Shown one piece after another: positions 8,364 through 15,488 of a stretch of DNA of 38,809 nucleotides. The notes below the pieces were generated by a model. That model had not been told where the DNA came from, ran no database searches, and worked only from the letters and a program-made list of their open reading frames with translations. Source of the DNA: an uncultured Veillonellaceae bacterium. GTDB lineage: Bacteria; Bacillota; Negativicutes; Selenomonadales; Selenomonadaceae. How positions within the stretch are numbered: the stretch's first letter is position 1; every line of letters begins with the position of its first letter. Made by a program: the position numbers and the translations under genes. Where the stretch lies: contig CACYDT010000109.1 in the NCBI GenBank assembly GCA_902773295.1, positions 1-38,809 of the forward strand. The letters are read 5' to 3'.

Positions 8364-10194
8364 CCGTCACCCCATCCTTCCAAAACACGCAGGCCATTTC
8401 CTGCCCCACCTTGAGCAGATAGGCATGGTCATCGATTTTCTCAAACTCTCCCCCATCCATGAAGGCAATCTCCTTCTGCGTGCGCAACACAAAGCGCAAC
8501 GGCTTCCGGAAGCCCACGCAGTGAAGTTCCAGGAAGCCCTTTTCCCGTTCCACCCGGTAATCCATGTCCAGATAATCGCACAAATATTCCATGCACTCGG
8601 AATCCGTCATGCCCTCCAGCCAGGGATACCGCCCATCCATCTCCCCCAGAAACGCCCGGATCCCGCCCGACATGTCTGCCCAGGATAAATCCTTGCTCTC
8701 CTCGCAGAGAATCTCGTTCGGATGGATGGCATGGGAAAAAATCCCGATATAATTCAACACGCTGATTTCCTCGTACATGCTCTGCCGCTTCGGAACATGT
8801 CCCGAAGAAACCCTTGGAATCTCATAAATTCCGTCCCCGTTTCGCTGATAATCCTGATAATAGGCCTTTGCCTCTGCCGGGCTGTCAAAGATGGAGGAAT
8901 AGATTCTGAGCTCCGGGAATACCTTCTTGACCGCCGCCTTCCCCTCGGGGCTCAGGATATTCGCGGGAGGCACATAGCAGCGGAACTCATAGTCCGGGTA
9001 CACCTCCGTAACATAGCGGCGCAGTTCCCGAAGGCTCTCCTCCATATCTTTCTGGCTCTCCCATGGGACATAGCCCGGATTCACCTGATGGTACCCTTCC
9101 GGCGCCAGGGATTGGTGATTATATCCGTGAAGCCCTAATTCCCCGCCGGAAGCGAGAAGCTCCCTCCCATATACGATGAGGTTGTCCGGTGCCCCCCGTC
9201 CCGAAGCGGGATGGAAGGGACCCTTTACCTGATCCCCATAAGACTCGATGATGAGACCCGTAAGCTTCAGACCATAGTCTTCCTGAAGCTGCAAGATATA
9301 CGGCCACCAGACCCTGCGGTAGAAGTCCGCTGTGGATACATGGAGCTCATCGTATATTTTCTCAAAATCCCCTTCCGGAACCGGCGACGGGAAATCATCC
9401 AGGAAAAAGAGCTTTGCGCCCACCACGGGATAGATTGTATCCTCGCCGCAATGGGAAAGGAATGCCGCCATCAGGCCGATATTTGTACGATCATCACGCA
9501 CCACCCCGTTATAGCTCAGGAACCTGCCTTTTCCCCAGGGATGCTCTATGACAAGAGGTTCCCCCGTCATGGCTGTTACGTGCACCTTTGCATCATCCAG
9601 AAGCGAAACCTGTGAGACATTTGTACGGTATGCGCTTCCCTCTCCGAAGGAAAAACCCTTCCCCCCCAACATGAAATCCGTCCGCAAATCAATGCCATAG
9701 GTATTCATTTCCCCCGCCACGGCACCAATGCCCAGGCAGGAAAGATAGTTCGCCGGAATCTCCTTCGCATCCCCGGGAGCAATCTTCTGCAGAACAGCTG
9801 CCGTGCCGCCATTTGCAACATAATCGCACACTGCAGGCAGGGAAGCCACCAGTTGCAACCGGCCGGACGCAATGAGCACGCCGCGGTACTCCGGGAGAAC
9901 TTCCACCAGCTCATAGATGGTCGCCACCCGGTATGCCTTTTTCTGCTTGTCCAGCATCTCTGTCAGATTATGGCGCTGCAGGACACTTGCAACATCCAGG
10001 GAATCATACAGGATAAGAAAGGCATCCTTCCCTTTCTCAGCCACAAGTCTCCCCTGAAGCATCCTCATACCGGAGAAGCTTGTGGTGTTTTCCTTGGAAA
10101 ACAAATGCAAAAAGCCATCCATACGATGATATTGGAAAAAACATCCCAATACTACTGCAAATGCAATCACAAGATAGATTCCCCGTTTATCCAT
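8341..10194 (-). CDS. DUF2194 protein, PelA deacetylase-like
   Basis: A 617-residue protein with one N-terminal membrane segment (residues 5-20, possibly an uncleaved signal; the VVLGC sequence is only a poor lipobox). It resembles DUF2194 proteins, the stand-alone deacetylase-type PelA found in Pel clusters of Gram-positive bacteria. In the polysaccharide-deacetylase-like part I see D266-D267 in FFLDDFPSP, H356 and H360 in LHGYNH, and SHAIHPNE near 487-494, all plausible metal or catalytic positions. The first ~250 residues look like a glutamine-amidotransferase-like or carbohydrate-binding fold but were not identified. The start at 10194 is chosen over an in-frame codon 39 residues upstream because AAGGGGG precedes it and it opens the membrane segment. 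Expected role: trimming acetyl groups from the polymer outside the inner membrane. Confidence 0.82.
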   Translation of the reverse strand: MDKRGIYLVIAFAVVLGCFFQYHRMDGFLHLFSKENTTSFSGMRMLQGRLVAEKGKDAFLILYDSLDVASVLQRHNLTEMLDKQKKAYRVATIYELVEVLPEYRGVLIASGRLQLVASLPAVCDYVANGGTAAVLQKIAPGDAKEIPANYLSCLGIGAVAGEMNTYGIDLRTDFMLGGKGFSFGEGSAYRTNVSQVSLLDDAKVHVTAMTGEPLVIEHPWGKGRFLSYNGVVRDDRTNIGLMAAFLSHCGEDTIYPVVGAKLFFLDDFPSPVPEGDFEKIYDELHVSTADFYRRVWWPYILQLQEDYGLKLTGLIIESYGDQVKGPFHPASGRGAPDNLIVYGRELLASGGELGLHGYNHQSLAPEGYHQVNPGYVPWESQKDMEESLRELRRYVTEVYPDYEFRCYVPPANILSPEGKAAVKKVFPELRIYSSIFDSPAEAKAYYQDYQRNGDGIYEIPRVSSGHVPKRQSMYEEISVLNYIGIFSHAIHPNEILCEESKDLSWADMSGGIRAFLGEMDGRYPWLEGMTDSECMEYLCDYLDMDYRVEREKGFLELHCVGFRKPLRFVLRTQKEIAFMDGGEFEKIDDHAYLLKVGQEMACVFWKDGVTDENLLAD

Positions 10195-10336
10195 GGCGCG
10201 CCCCCTTGTCCCAATAGTCCCTCTCAGAAATGAGTTCCCGGAGCTCTTCCGCATAATACTTTTTCTTGTCCGTCCAGAGAAAATAGAACCATGTGACAGC
10301 AATGTGACCAAAGAAAACCTCAGAGAGTTCCATCAT
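10187..10336 (-). CDS. Small single-span membrane peptide inside the Pel-like operon (candidate minimal PelE)
   Basis: A 49-codon reading frame (48 if the second ATG is used) beginning MMELSEVFFGHIAVTWFYFLW and ending ISERDYWDKGARHG. Its start lies 17 bases inside the end of the PelD-like gene and its TAA lies inside the first three codons of the DUF2194 gene (ATGGATAA), so it exactly bridges the two and would be translationally coupled to both. GAGGTGA precedes the start. Residues 7-21 form one membrane segment, followed by a charged amphipathic helix (KKKYYAEELRELISERD). In Gram-positive Pel operons the order is pelD, pelE, deacetylase, pelF, pelG, so this occupies the PelE position. The PelE assignment is inference from position only; no TPR repeats are present. 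Confidence 0.7.
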   Translation of the reverse strand: MMELSEVFFGHIAVTWFYFLWTDKKKYYAEELRELISERDYWDKGARHG

Positions 10337-12176
10337 GTGTCACCTCACTGACTTCATAACAGCAGGCTCTGGCAACAGAAGAAGAGATAATGCGTGCCGT
10401 AATCGCCAGCAGGTTCTGCTGGTTGAGGTTCCATTGGTCAAAGTCCATGCCGCAGATCTCTATGACGGCAAGCACCTCATCCTCGTAGATCACCGGCGCA
10501 GCCAGATCCGGCGCAGACTTATCCAGGTTGAGGTTCGCATAGATGCTCTTCCCCTCCACCACGCTTTTCAGATAGGCACAATCCTCCACCATTTGGACGC
10601 TGGGGAGATTCCGGAGCTTCTCTCCTCCCAGCCGGACACGTTGCCGCAGGGAGCGGCGATCCCGGTTCATCACATAGATGGCAACATCCGGCACTTCCAT
10701 GACCTCCGAGACCAGAACTGCGGCCTGGTTGAATACCTCCTCCACTTCCACGCTGTCCAGTTTCCTAAGAAGGAAGTACAGACGGCCGATGCTGTCATCC
10801 ATATGGATGATCTGCCGATAAAGCCTATCCTTGATCTTCGTGTTCTCCAGGTACATCTGCTGCAGAAAAGCATAGCGCTCCCGATGCCTGGAATCCATCC
10901 ACTGCGCCGCTTCCCGCTCATGTTCCCTGCGATCGGCAAAGTATCCCGCCAAGATTGCCGCAAACAGATACGAAATGAAATGCAGGAGATGCTGGGGAAC
11001 ATACAGGATGCCCACCGCATCCATCCCACGCCCCACAAGAATCCAGGCCAGCAAAAGAGAAGCGAGCAGGCAGGCAAGAAGGGAATGGCGCTTTCCGTAA
11101 AGAAGCCCCATCGCGCCAATGTAAAGGTAGTTCATATCAAAATAAATCACAGGATCCACGACGAAACCACCCTGCAATTTTGCAACGAGAACCATGAGCA
11201 GGAAGCCCGCAAGATTTTCCGCATAGGGCAGGAGCATCGTTTTCCTCCATTCCCGCGCCTGCTCTTTTTTCTTTTCTTCCTCCAGGATTCCCTGCCCCGC
11301 AAGATAATCTGTCATTGCCCGGCATGCCTTGCCGAAACCATCCTTCCATTCCTGCTTCGCCTGCCATCCAAGTTCCTTGGCGCAACGCCTATGATCCAGC
11401 ACTGCCTGGGAAAATCCCATCTTCAGAGGTTCCTTCCCCTCCGATGCCTCCTGGATGCCTTCCGGGCAAAGAGCCTGGATTTCCTTCCATGAGACAGGGC
11501 TCCCTGAGGATATATGCAGGAACTCTCCCTCATACCCCCGAGCAACTGCCCGATAAACCGCCAACGCCGCATCGTCCATCCAAAGGAAATCGCGCCTCGC
11601 ATCCTCCTCGGCAGGAAGGATCGGCTTCCCTTCGCAAATCCCGGAAAAAAACTGTCCCATCCATCCATCTTCCGGTCTTTGCCCGGGGCCATAGGCATCC
11701 GGGCAGCGCAGGATGGTCACCGGCAAGCCATAGACCCTCTGCCAGTTTCGCGCGCATTCCTCAGCCAAATAATACTGCTTGCCCAATTCTGTTTCCGGCG
11801 CGGGAATCTCATCCTCGCTCCTGGGGCTTCCTCCCGCCGGAAACACTTCCGCCGATGACAGAAGGAAAACATGCCGCACATGGAACTGATGACCCAGACG
11901 CAAAACTGCCTGCAAATCTGCCAGATTCCCACGGACAATCCCCTCATCAAGAAGATAGATGATATGGGAAACCGCATGTGTGCGAAAAAAAGCCTCTGCC
12001 TCCAAATCTTCTCCGCAATCGGCACAAAAATGCGCACCGGCATCCGTTCCCAATGCCGGCGCCTTTTCCCCCAGGCAAAAGACTTCCCATCCTTCCTGCC
12101 GGAAAACCTGCGCAAGGGATTGCGCATAAAACCCGCCGCGTCCGGCCAACAGCACCTGATGATTCACCGGCTCCAT
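10320..12176 (-). CDS. Degenerate SDR/epimerase domain fused to a PelD-like membrane-GAF protein without GGDEF
   Basis: A 618-residue fusion. Residues 1-295 are an extended SDR (GalE-like) domain with a Rossmann loop (AGRGGFYA, 11-18), SSAEVF at 107-112 and the AYGPGQRP motif, but the catalytic YxxxK reads Y135-x-x-x-E139, so oxidoreductase activity is unlikely. Residues 315-415 hold about four membrane segments, 416-475 look coiled coil, and 480-605 look like a GAF domain. This is the PelD layout, but the protein ends where PelD normally continues into the degenerate GGDEF domain that binds cyclic di-GMP. The start at 12176 (MEPVNHQ) is taken because GAGGGGGAG precedes it and it begins the Rossmann strand; a codon 39 residues upstream is possible. 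It is the first gene of the operon and is overlapped at its end by the small membrane peptide. Confidence 0.8.
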   Translation of the reverse strand: MEPVNHQVLLAGRGGFYAQSLAQVFRQEGWEVFCLGEKAPALGTDAGAHFCADCGEDLEAEAFFRTHAVSHIIYLLDEGIVRGNLADLQAVLRLGHQFHVRHVFLLSSAEVFPAGGSPRSEDEIPAPETELGKQYYLAEECARNWQRVYGLPVTILRCPDAYGPGQRPEDGWMGQFFSGICEGKPILPAEEDARRDFLWMDDAALAVYRAVARGYEGEFLHISSGSPVSWKEIQALCPEGIQEASEGKEPLKMGFSQAVLDHRRCAKELGWQAKQEWKDGFGKACRAMTDYLAGQGILEEEKKKEQAREWRKTMLLPYAENLAGFLLMVLVAKLQGGFVVDPVIYFDMNYLYIGAMGLLYGKRHSLLACLLASLLLAWILVGRGMDAVGILYVPQHLLHFISYLFAAILAGYFADRREHEREAAQWMDSRHRERYAFLQQMYLENTKIKDRLYRQIIHMDDSIGRLYFLLRKLDSVEVEEVFNQAAVLVSEVMEVPDVAIYVMNRDRRSLRQRVRLGGEKLRNLPSVQMVEDCAYLKSVVEGKSIYANLNLDKSAPDLAAPVIYEDEVLAVIEICGMDFDQWNLNQQNLLAITARIISSSVARACCYEVSEVTHDGTL

Positions 12177-12217
12177 CCGGAACTCCCCCTCAAATACATA
12201 CTGCACTTTATGATACC

Positions 12218-12245
12218 TTGACATACTTTCTCTGTGGGATACAAA
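12218..12245 (+). promoter_or_regulatory. Candidate promoter upstream of the DUF6765 gene
   Basis: TTGACA at 12218-12223, 16 bases, then TACAAA at 12240-12245. It points toward the DUF6765 gene about 160 bases away. A second possibility is the TATAAT inside 12323-12341. No convincing minus-strand promoter for the Pel-like operon was found in this 228-base divergent gap. Confidence 0.4.
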
Positions 12246-12322
12246 ATTTCCTGCCAAAATACATCCAGAATACATTGAAAATGGAAACGCCATTCTTCGG
12301 ATCCACCTCTGGCGAAATCCGG

Positions 12323-12341
12323 ATAATGGCGTTATAATATA
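12323..12341 (+). promoter_or_regulatory. Promoter-like motif shared with the REC-GGDEF gene (copy 1)
   Basis: ATAATGGCGTTATAATATA contains a consensus -10 (12333-12338) 67 bases before the DUF6765 start. It matches 18 of 19 bases with 14064-14082, which precedes the REC-GGDEF gene. Neither copy has a good -35, which would fit an activator or an alternative sigma factor. A small hairpin (ATCCTGCA/TGCAGGAT, 12353-12375) lies between this copy and the gene. Confidence 0.5.
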
Positions 12342-12404
12342 TCCATGGATGAATCCTGCATTTTCCGTGCAGGATCCTGAAACAGCTTATTGGACGGTGA
12401 TTCT

Positions 12405-13415
12405 ATGGATATCGATTTTCACTATGGCACAATCTATATACTTTCCCGCTGGGCAAAGTTCTGCAGCGCCAATGCCAATATCATTGCAACATCTTCCCAA
12501 TTCGTGGATGACAATTACGATACCAATCCATTCTCCGATGCAGAAGAGAAAGCAAACATCGAGCGCGGCATCCGCATGCGCTATTCCTGCCAGAACATCT
12601 GGGGAAACGTGACGGGAAAAGGCAACTGCGAGGTCTGGGTTCCCTTCCATTTCCTGCCCGGGCTGGAGGGAGACACCACTGACAGCAAGCTCGTCTGCAA
12701 GAAACACAGCCCTCTTTCGGAAAAACTCGCAGCGCGCCTGCTGGAAACGACGCTGGACAATTCCAACTTCGGGTTCCGCCTGGGCATCGGTCTCCATGTT
12801 CTCGCCGACACATGGGCGCATCAGGAATTTGCCGGCATCAACACCACCATCAACAAGGTAAAAAACCTCATCTTCGCCACCCAGGGTTCCTTCATCGAGA
12901 AAGTCCTCGGCGATGTTGTCGGTTCCTCTACTGTGTTCAGCAAGTTCATGGACCAGCTCATGCCTCTGGGCCATGTGGCCGCCGTGCATTGCCCCGACAT
13001 GCCCTTCCTTTGGTGGAAGAGCGGCGGTCACTTCAAAGAAGGGCGCAAAAACTGGGATGAGTTCATGGAAGCATCAGAGGAAATCTTCCGCCTTCTCCAA
13101 TCCGTGAGCTGCGAGCCCGTCACCGGTCTCTCCGAAAGCCAGAGAGAGCTTCTCATGGACTGCTTCAAAGGGATCCAGTCAGAGGACATCCAGGTGCGCC
13201 ACGAGGAATGGCTGGGACGCATCCATGCGAATTATTTCGGAATCGAAGACTTCAACGATGAGGATGCATCCGCAAGCTACAGCCCGTCCACCATCCTGAG
13301 CGACCTGAATTTCAGCCGCCAGTTCTACGACGAACTCAATGACCATTTTGACTGGGTTCTGGAACAGCTGGAAGCAAACGATATCTTTGTCTTGAAAAAA
13401 GACCCTGTATTTTGA
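12405..13415 (+). CDS. DUF6765 family protein
   Basis: A 336-residue protein beginning MDIDFHYGTIYILSRWAKF, the characteristic opening of DUF6765, followed by ATSSQFVDDNY and LHVLADTWAHQEFAG. The conserved His/Asp residues suggest a helical metal-dependent fold like zinc-dependent phospholipase C/S1-P1 nuclease relatives, but the substrate is unknown. No signal peptide is visible, so it is probably cytoplasmic. The ATG at 12405 begins the family signature; a TTG five codons earlier is less likely. It is divergent from the Pel-like operon, ends at a strong hairpin and shares an upstream motif with the REC-GGDEF gene, which hints at co-regulation with the signalling genes. Confidence 0.8.
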   Translation: MDIDFHYGTIYILSRWAKFCSANANIIATSSQFVDDNYDTNPFSDAEEKANIERGIRMRYSCQNIWGNVTGKGNCEVWVPFHFLPGLEGDTTDSKLVCKKHSPLSEKLAARLLETTLDNSNFGFRLGIGLHVLADTWAHQEFAGINTTINKVKNLIFATQGSFIEKVLGDVVGSSTVFSKFMDQLMPLGHVAAVHCPDMPFLWWKSGGHFKEGRKNWDEFMEASEEIFRLLQSVSCEPVTGLSESQRELLMDCFKGIQSEDIQVRHEEWLGRIHANYFGIEDFNDEDASASYSPSTILSDLNFSRQFYDELNDHFDWVLEQLEANDIFVLKKDPVF

Positions 13416-13424
13416 AGAAACCAA

Positions 13425-13470
13425 ACCGTGGAGAGGGGGGATCTTGAAAGACCCCCCCTCTCTGCACGGT
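13425..13470. terminator. Hairpin between convergent DUF6765 and Hpt genes
   Basis: ACCGTG-GAGAGGGGGG pairs with CCCCCCTCTC-TGCACGGT around a short loop. It falls exactly between two convergent stop codons, so it probably terminates both transcripts. There is no long T run on the plus side; the minus-strand side is followed by T-rich sequence. Confidence 0.75.
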
Positions 13471-13809
13471 TCAGCAAAGCGCGAGCAGCTTGTCGCGCAG
13501 TTCCTTGACCGGCTTGTACATACTGACATAGTCCGCTTCCTTATGTGCGCGAAGCAGCTCCGTAATCTCTGACAATGGCTCATAGAGCGGCGTGATGGCA
13601 AGATTGCCCACAACTCCCTTCAAGGCATGCGCCGCCTCAAAGGCTTCTTCCAAGTCGTTTGCCGCCAATGTCGTTTCCAGTTTTTCGAAATATTCATTCG
13701 ATAATCCCATTGACACCATCTTGAAATAGAAGGTCTCGTTGTTCATACAACGGGTAATCCCCTCCTTCGTGTCTATGCCGAATTCCTTGAGTGTTTCTAT
13801 GGTCAGCAT
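13471..13809 (-). CDS. Hpt-domain phosphotransfer protein
   Basis: A 112-residue single-domain protein. The phosphorylatable histidine is H61 in AAHALKGVVGNL, the Hpt signature, flanked by the expected antiparallel helices. Stand-alone Hpt proteins carry phosphate between a hybrid histidine kinase and a response regulator. GGGGGA precedes the ATG. The gene is transcribed away from the REC-GGDEF gene across a 318-base structured gap, which makes that receiver a likely partner. No kinase gene is present in the window. Confidence 0.92.
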   Translation of the reverse strand: MLTIETLKEFGIDTKEGITRCMNNETFYFKMVSMGLSNEYFEKLETTLAANDLEEAFEAAHALKGVVGNLAITPLYEPLSEITELLRAHKEADYVSMYKPVKELRDKLLALC

Positions 13810-13842
13810 CTGATTTCCCCCTTTGTCTTTTTTATACTAGAA

Positions 13843-14048
13843 ACCGTTGAAATTTGCCGTAGGCAAAGCTTTTACGGTCTCTGCATATACCGTGGGCAGG
13901 TAAATTTTCCTGCTCACGAGTATAGTATGTTGTTTCCATCCATGTCGGCATTTTCAGGAGCACGACACGACTTATCGCATGGATACAGGCTCCTCACTCC
14001 CGCTTATGGAAGCGGGAGACTCATAGACTTATGGAATCCTCGCTGAGG
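13843..14048. other. Structured intergenic element between the Hpt and REC-GGDEF genes
   Basis: This 318-base gap (13810-14127) has no gene but is full of inverted repeats. They are a nested stem (ACCGT/ACGGT at 13843-13878 enclosing TTTGCC/GGCAAA), a 10-pair hairpin with one G-T pair (13891-13918), two crossing pairs of arms (ATCCATG 13938/CATGGAT 13978 and AGGAGC 13956/GCTCCT 13989), a perfect 9-pair hairpin (13997-14018) and a short CCTC/GAGG stem (14038-14048). It could be a non-coding RNA, a leader for either gene, or the remains of an IS200/IS605-type non-autonomous element, whose ends are hairpins. Which strand matters is not known. Confidence 0.55.
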
Positions 14049-14063
14049 ACTAGCTTTCACATC

Positions 14064-14082
14064 ATAATGGCGGTATAATATA
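14064..14082 (+). promoter_or_regulatory. Promoter-like motif of the REC-GGDEF gene (copy 2)
   Basis: ATAATGGCGGTATAATATA with a consensus -10 at 14074-14079, 49 bases before the start codon. It differs by one base from the motif at 12323-12341. No good -35 is present at 16-18 bases upstream. Confidence 0.55.
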
Positions 14083-14127
14083 GAATATACCTATCCATGA
14101 ACCAGAACACCGGAAGGAGCGGACAAG

Positions 14128-15441
14128 ATGAAAAAAATACTCATTGTTGACGATATGATGGTCTCCCTGCTGATGACAGAAAACATCCTTGCCAGCCAGT
14201 ACAGCACCGTCTGCGCGTCTTCCGGCAAAGAAGCCATAGAAGTCTACCGCAAAGAACACCCGGACATGGTGCTCTCGGATCTTCGCATGCCGGGGATGTC
14301 AGGCTATGAGCTGCAGCTTGCCCTGCAATCGGAATACCACGACATCATCCCCTTCATGTTCATGACAGCGGATCAGGACGAGGAAACGGAGAGCAAGGGA
14401 CTCGACAACGGAGCCATGGACTTCATCCGAAAGCCCTTCCGGCCGGATGTCCTCCTGCGCCGCGTGTCAAACATCCTCCAAACCGTGGATCGCATCCAGG
14501 GCCTCAAGAAGCATGCCAGCATCGACTCCCTGACAGGGCTTCTCAACAAGAGCTCCTCCGAGGAAGAGCTGAAAAGCCTCTGCAAGAACGCCACAGGCGC
14601 GCTTCTCATGATCGATCTGGACAGTTTCAAGCTCGTTAATGACATCCACGGCCACTCCATGGGTGACAAGGTGCTGGTCAGCTTTGCGGACATCATCCGT
14701 GCAGCCGTGCGGCCTGCCGATATCATCGGGCGCATGGGCGGCGACGAATTCATCGCTTTCTGCCACGGAATGCTGGATGAGGCCGGTATCGCCCATAAAT
14801 CGGAATTCATCAATAAGAGCCTGGATGCCTCCGCCAAGAAACTCATGGGCGAGGACACGAACATCCCTCTCGGAGCTTCCATCGGATGCGTCTTTGTCCC
14901 CTCCGGAGGCACGGATTTCGCCGACCTCTACAAGAAGGCCGACAAGGCGCTCTACACCGTGAAACAGAACGGAAAGCACGGCTACCGTATTTTCACGGAG
15001 GAACCGCCGGCCAAGGCCACCACGGAGACCACGGAAGGAGCCAGCATCTCTCACATCGAGATGATCCTCGGGGAACGCAACCAAGGGGAAGGCGCCCTTC
15101 AGCTTCCCTTCGAGGGATTCCGTGCCGTATACCGCTATCTCAAGCGCACCCTGAAAATTTACGGCAAGCCGGCCTGCATCCTGCTCCTCAACCTGAACAG
15201 GTACGGCAATCCTTCTGTCGCCCCATCCGAGGCAGAGGAACAATTCATAGCGACCCTCCGCTCAACCCTCCGCAAGAGCGATATCGTCACCCAGAACGGA
15301 TCGAATTTCGTCGTGCTCCTGTCCTGCATTGGGAAGGATCATGTAGCCAACGTGTCCGACCGCCTCCAGCACAACTGGGAAAAAATGCCGGCCAGTGCAT
15401 GCTACCTCTTCTCCTATGAATGGTCTGTCCTGGAGCCCTGA
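14128..15441 (+). CDS. Response regulator diguanylate cyclase (REC-GGDEF plus degenerate GGDEF)
   Basis: A 437-residue protein. Residues 1-120 are a receiver with D8-D9, phosphoacceptor D51 (LSDLRMPG), T80 and K102. Residues 130-290 are a GGDEF domain with intact GGDEF at 204-208 and an RxxD inhibitory site (R195-D198) five residues before it, so it should make cyclic di-GMP from two GTP and be product-inhibited. Residues 310-435 look like a second, degenerate GGDEF domain: LRKSDIVTQNGSNFVVLL mirrors the LR..D...R.GGDEF pattern with NGSNF replacing the catalytic loop. GGAGCGGAC lies just upstream of the ATG. The neighbouring Hpt protein may phosphorylate D51. It may regulate the Pel-like operon, although the PelD-like protein here lacks the usual cyclic di-GMP receptor domain. 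Confidence 0.93.
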   Translation: MKKILIVDDMMVSLLMTENILASQYSTVCASSGKEAIEVYRKEHPDMVLSDLRMPGMSGYELQLALQSEYHDIIPFMFMTADQDEETESKGLDNGAMDFIRKPFRPDVLLRRVSNILQTVDRIQGLKKHASIDSLTGLLNKSSSEEELKSLCKNATGALLMIDLDSFKLVNDIHGHSMGDKVLVSFADIIRAAVRPADIIGRMGGDEFIAFCHGMLDEAGIAHKSEFINKSLDASAKKLMGEDTNIPLGASIGCVFVPSGGTDFADLYKKADKALYTVKQNGKHGYRIFTEEPPAKATTETTEGASISHIEMILGERNQGEGALQLPFEGFRAVYRYLKRTLKIYGKPACILLLNLNRYGNPSVAPSEAEEQFIATLRSTLRKSDIVTQNGSNFVVLLSCIGKDHVANVSDRLQHNWEKMPASACYLFSYEWSVLEP

Positions 15442-15488
15442 CCTCCTACTGTATCTATACGACACAGTTCTGCTATTTCCTTCCTCTT

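Noticed and set aside
13924..14127. Cyclic di-GMP (GEMM) riboswitch before the GGDEF gene
   Set aside because: The gap has structure, but I could not match the conserved GEMM core, and the likely promoter lies downstream of most of it. Only a covariance search could decide.
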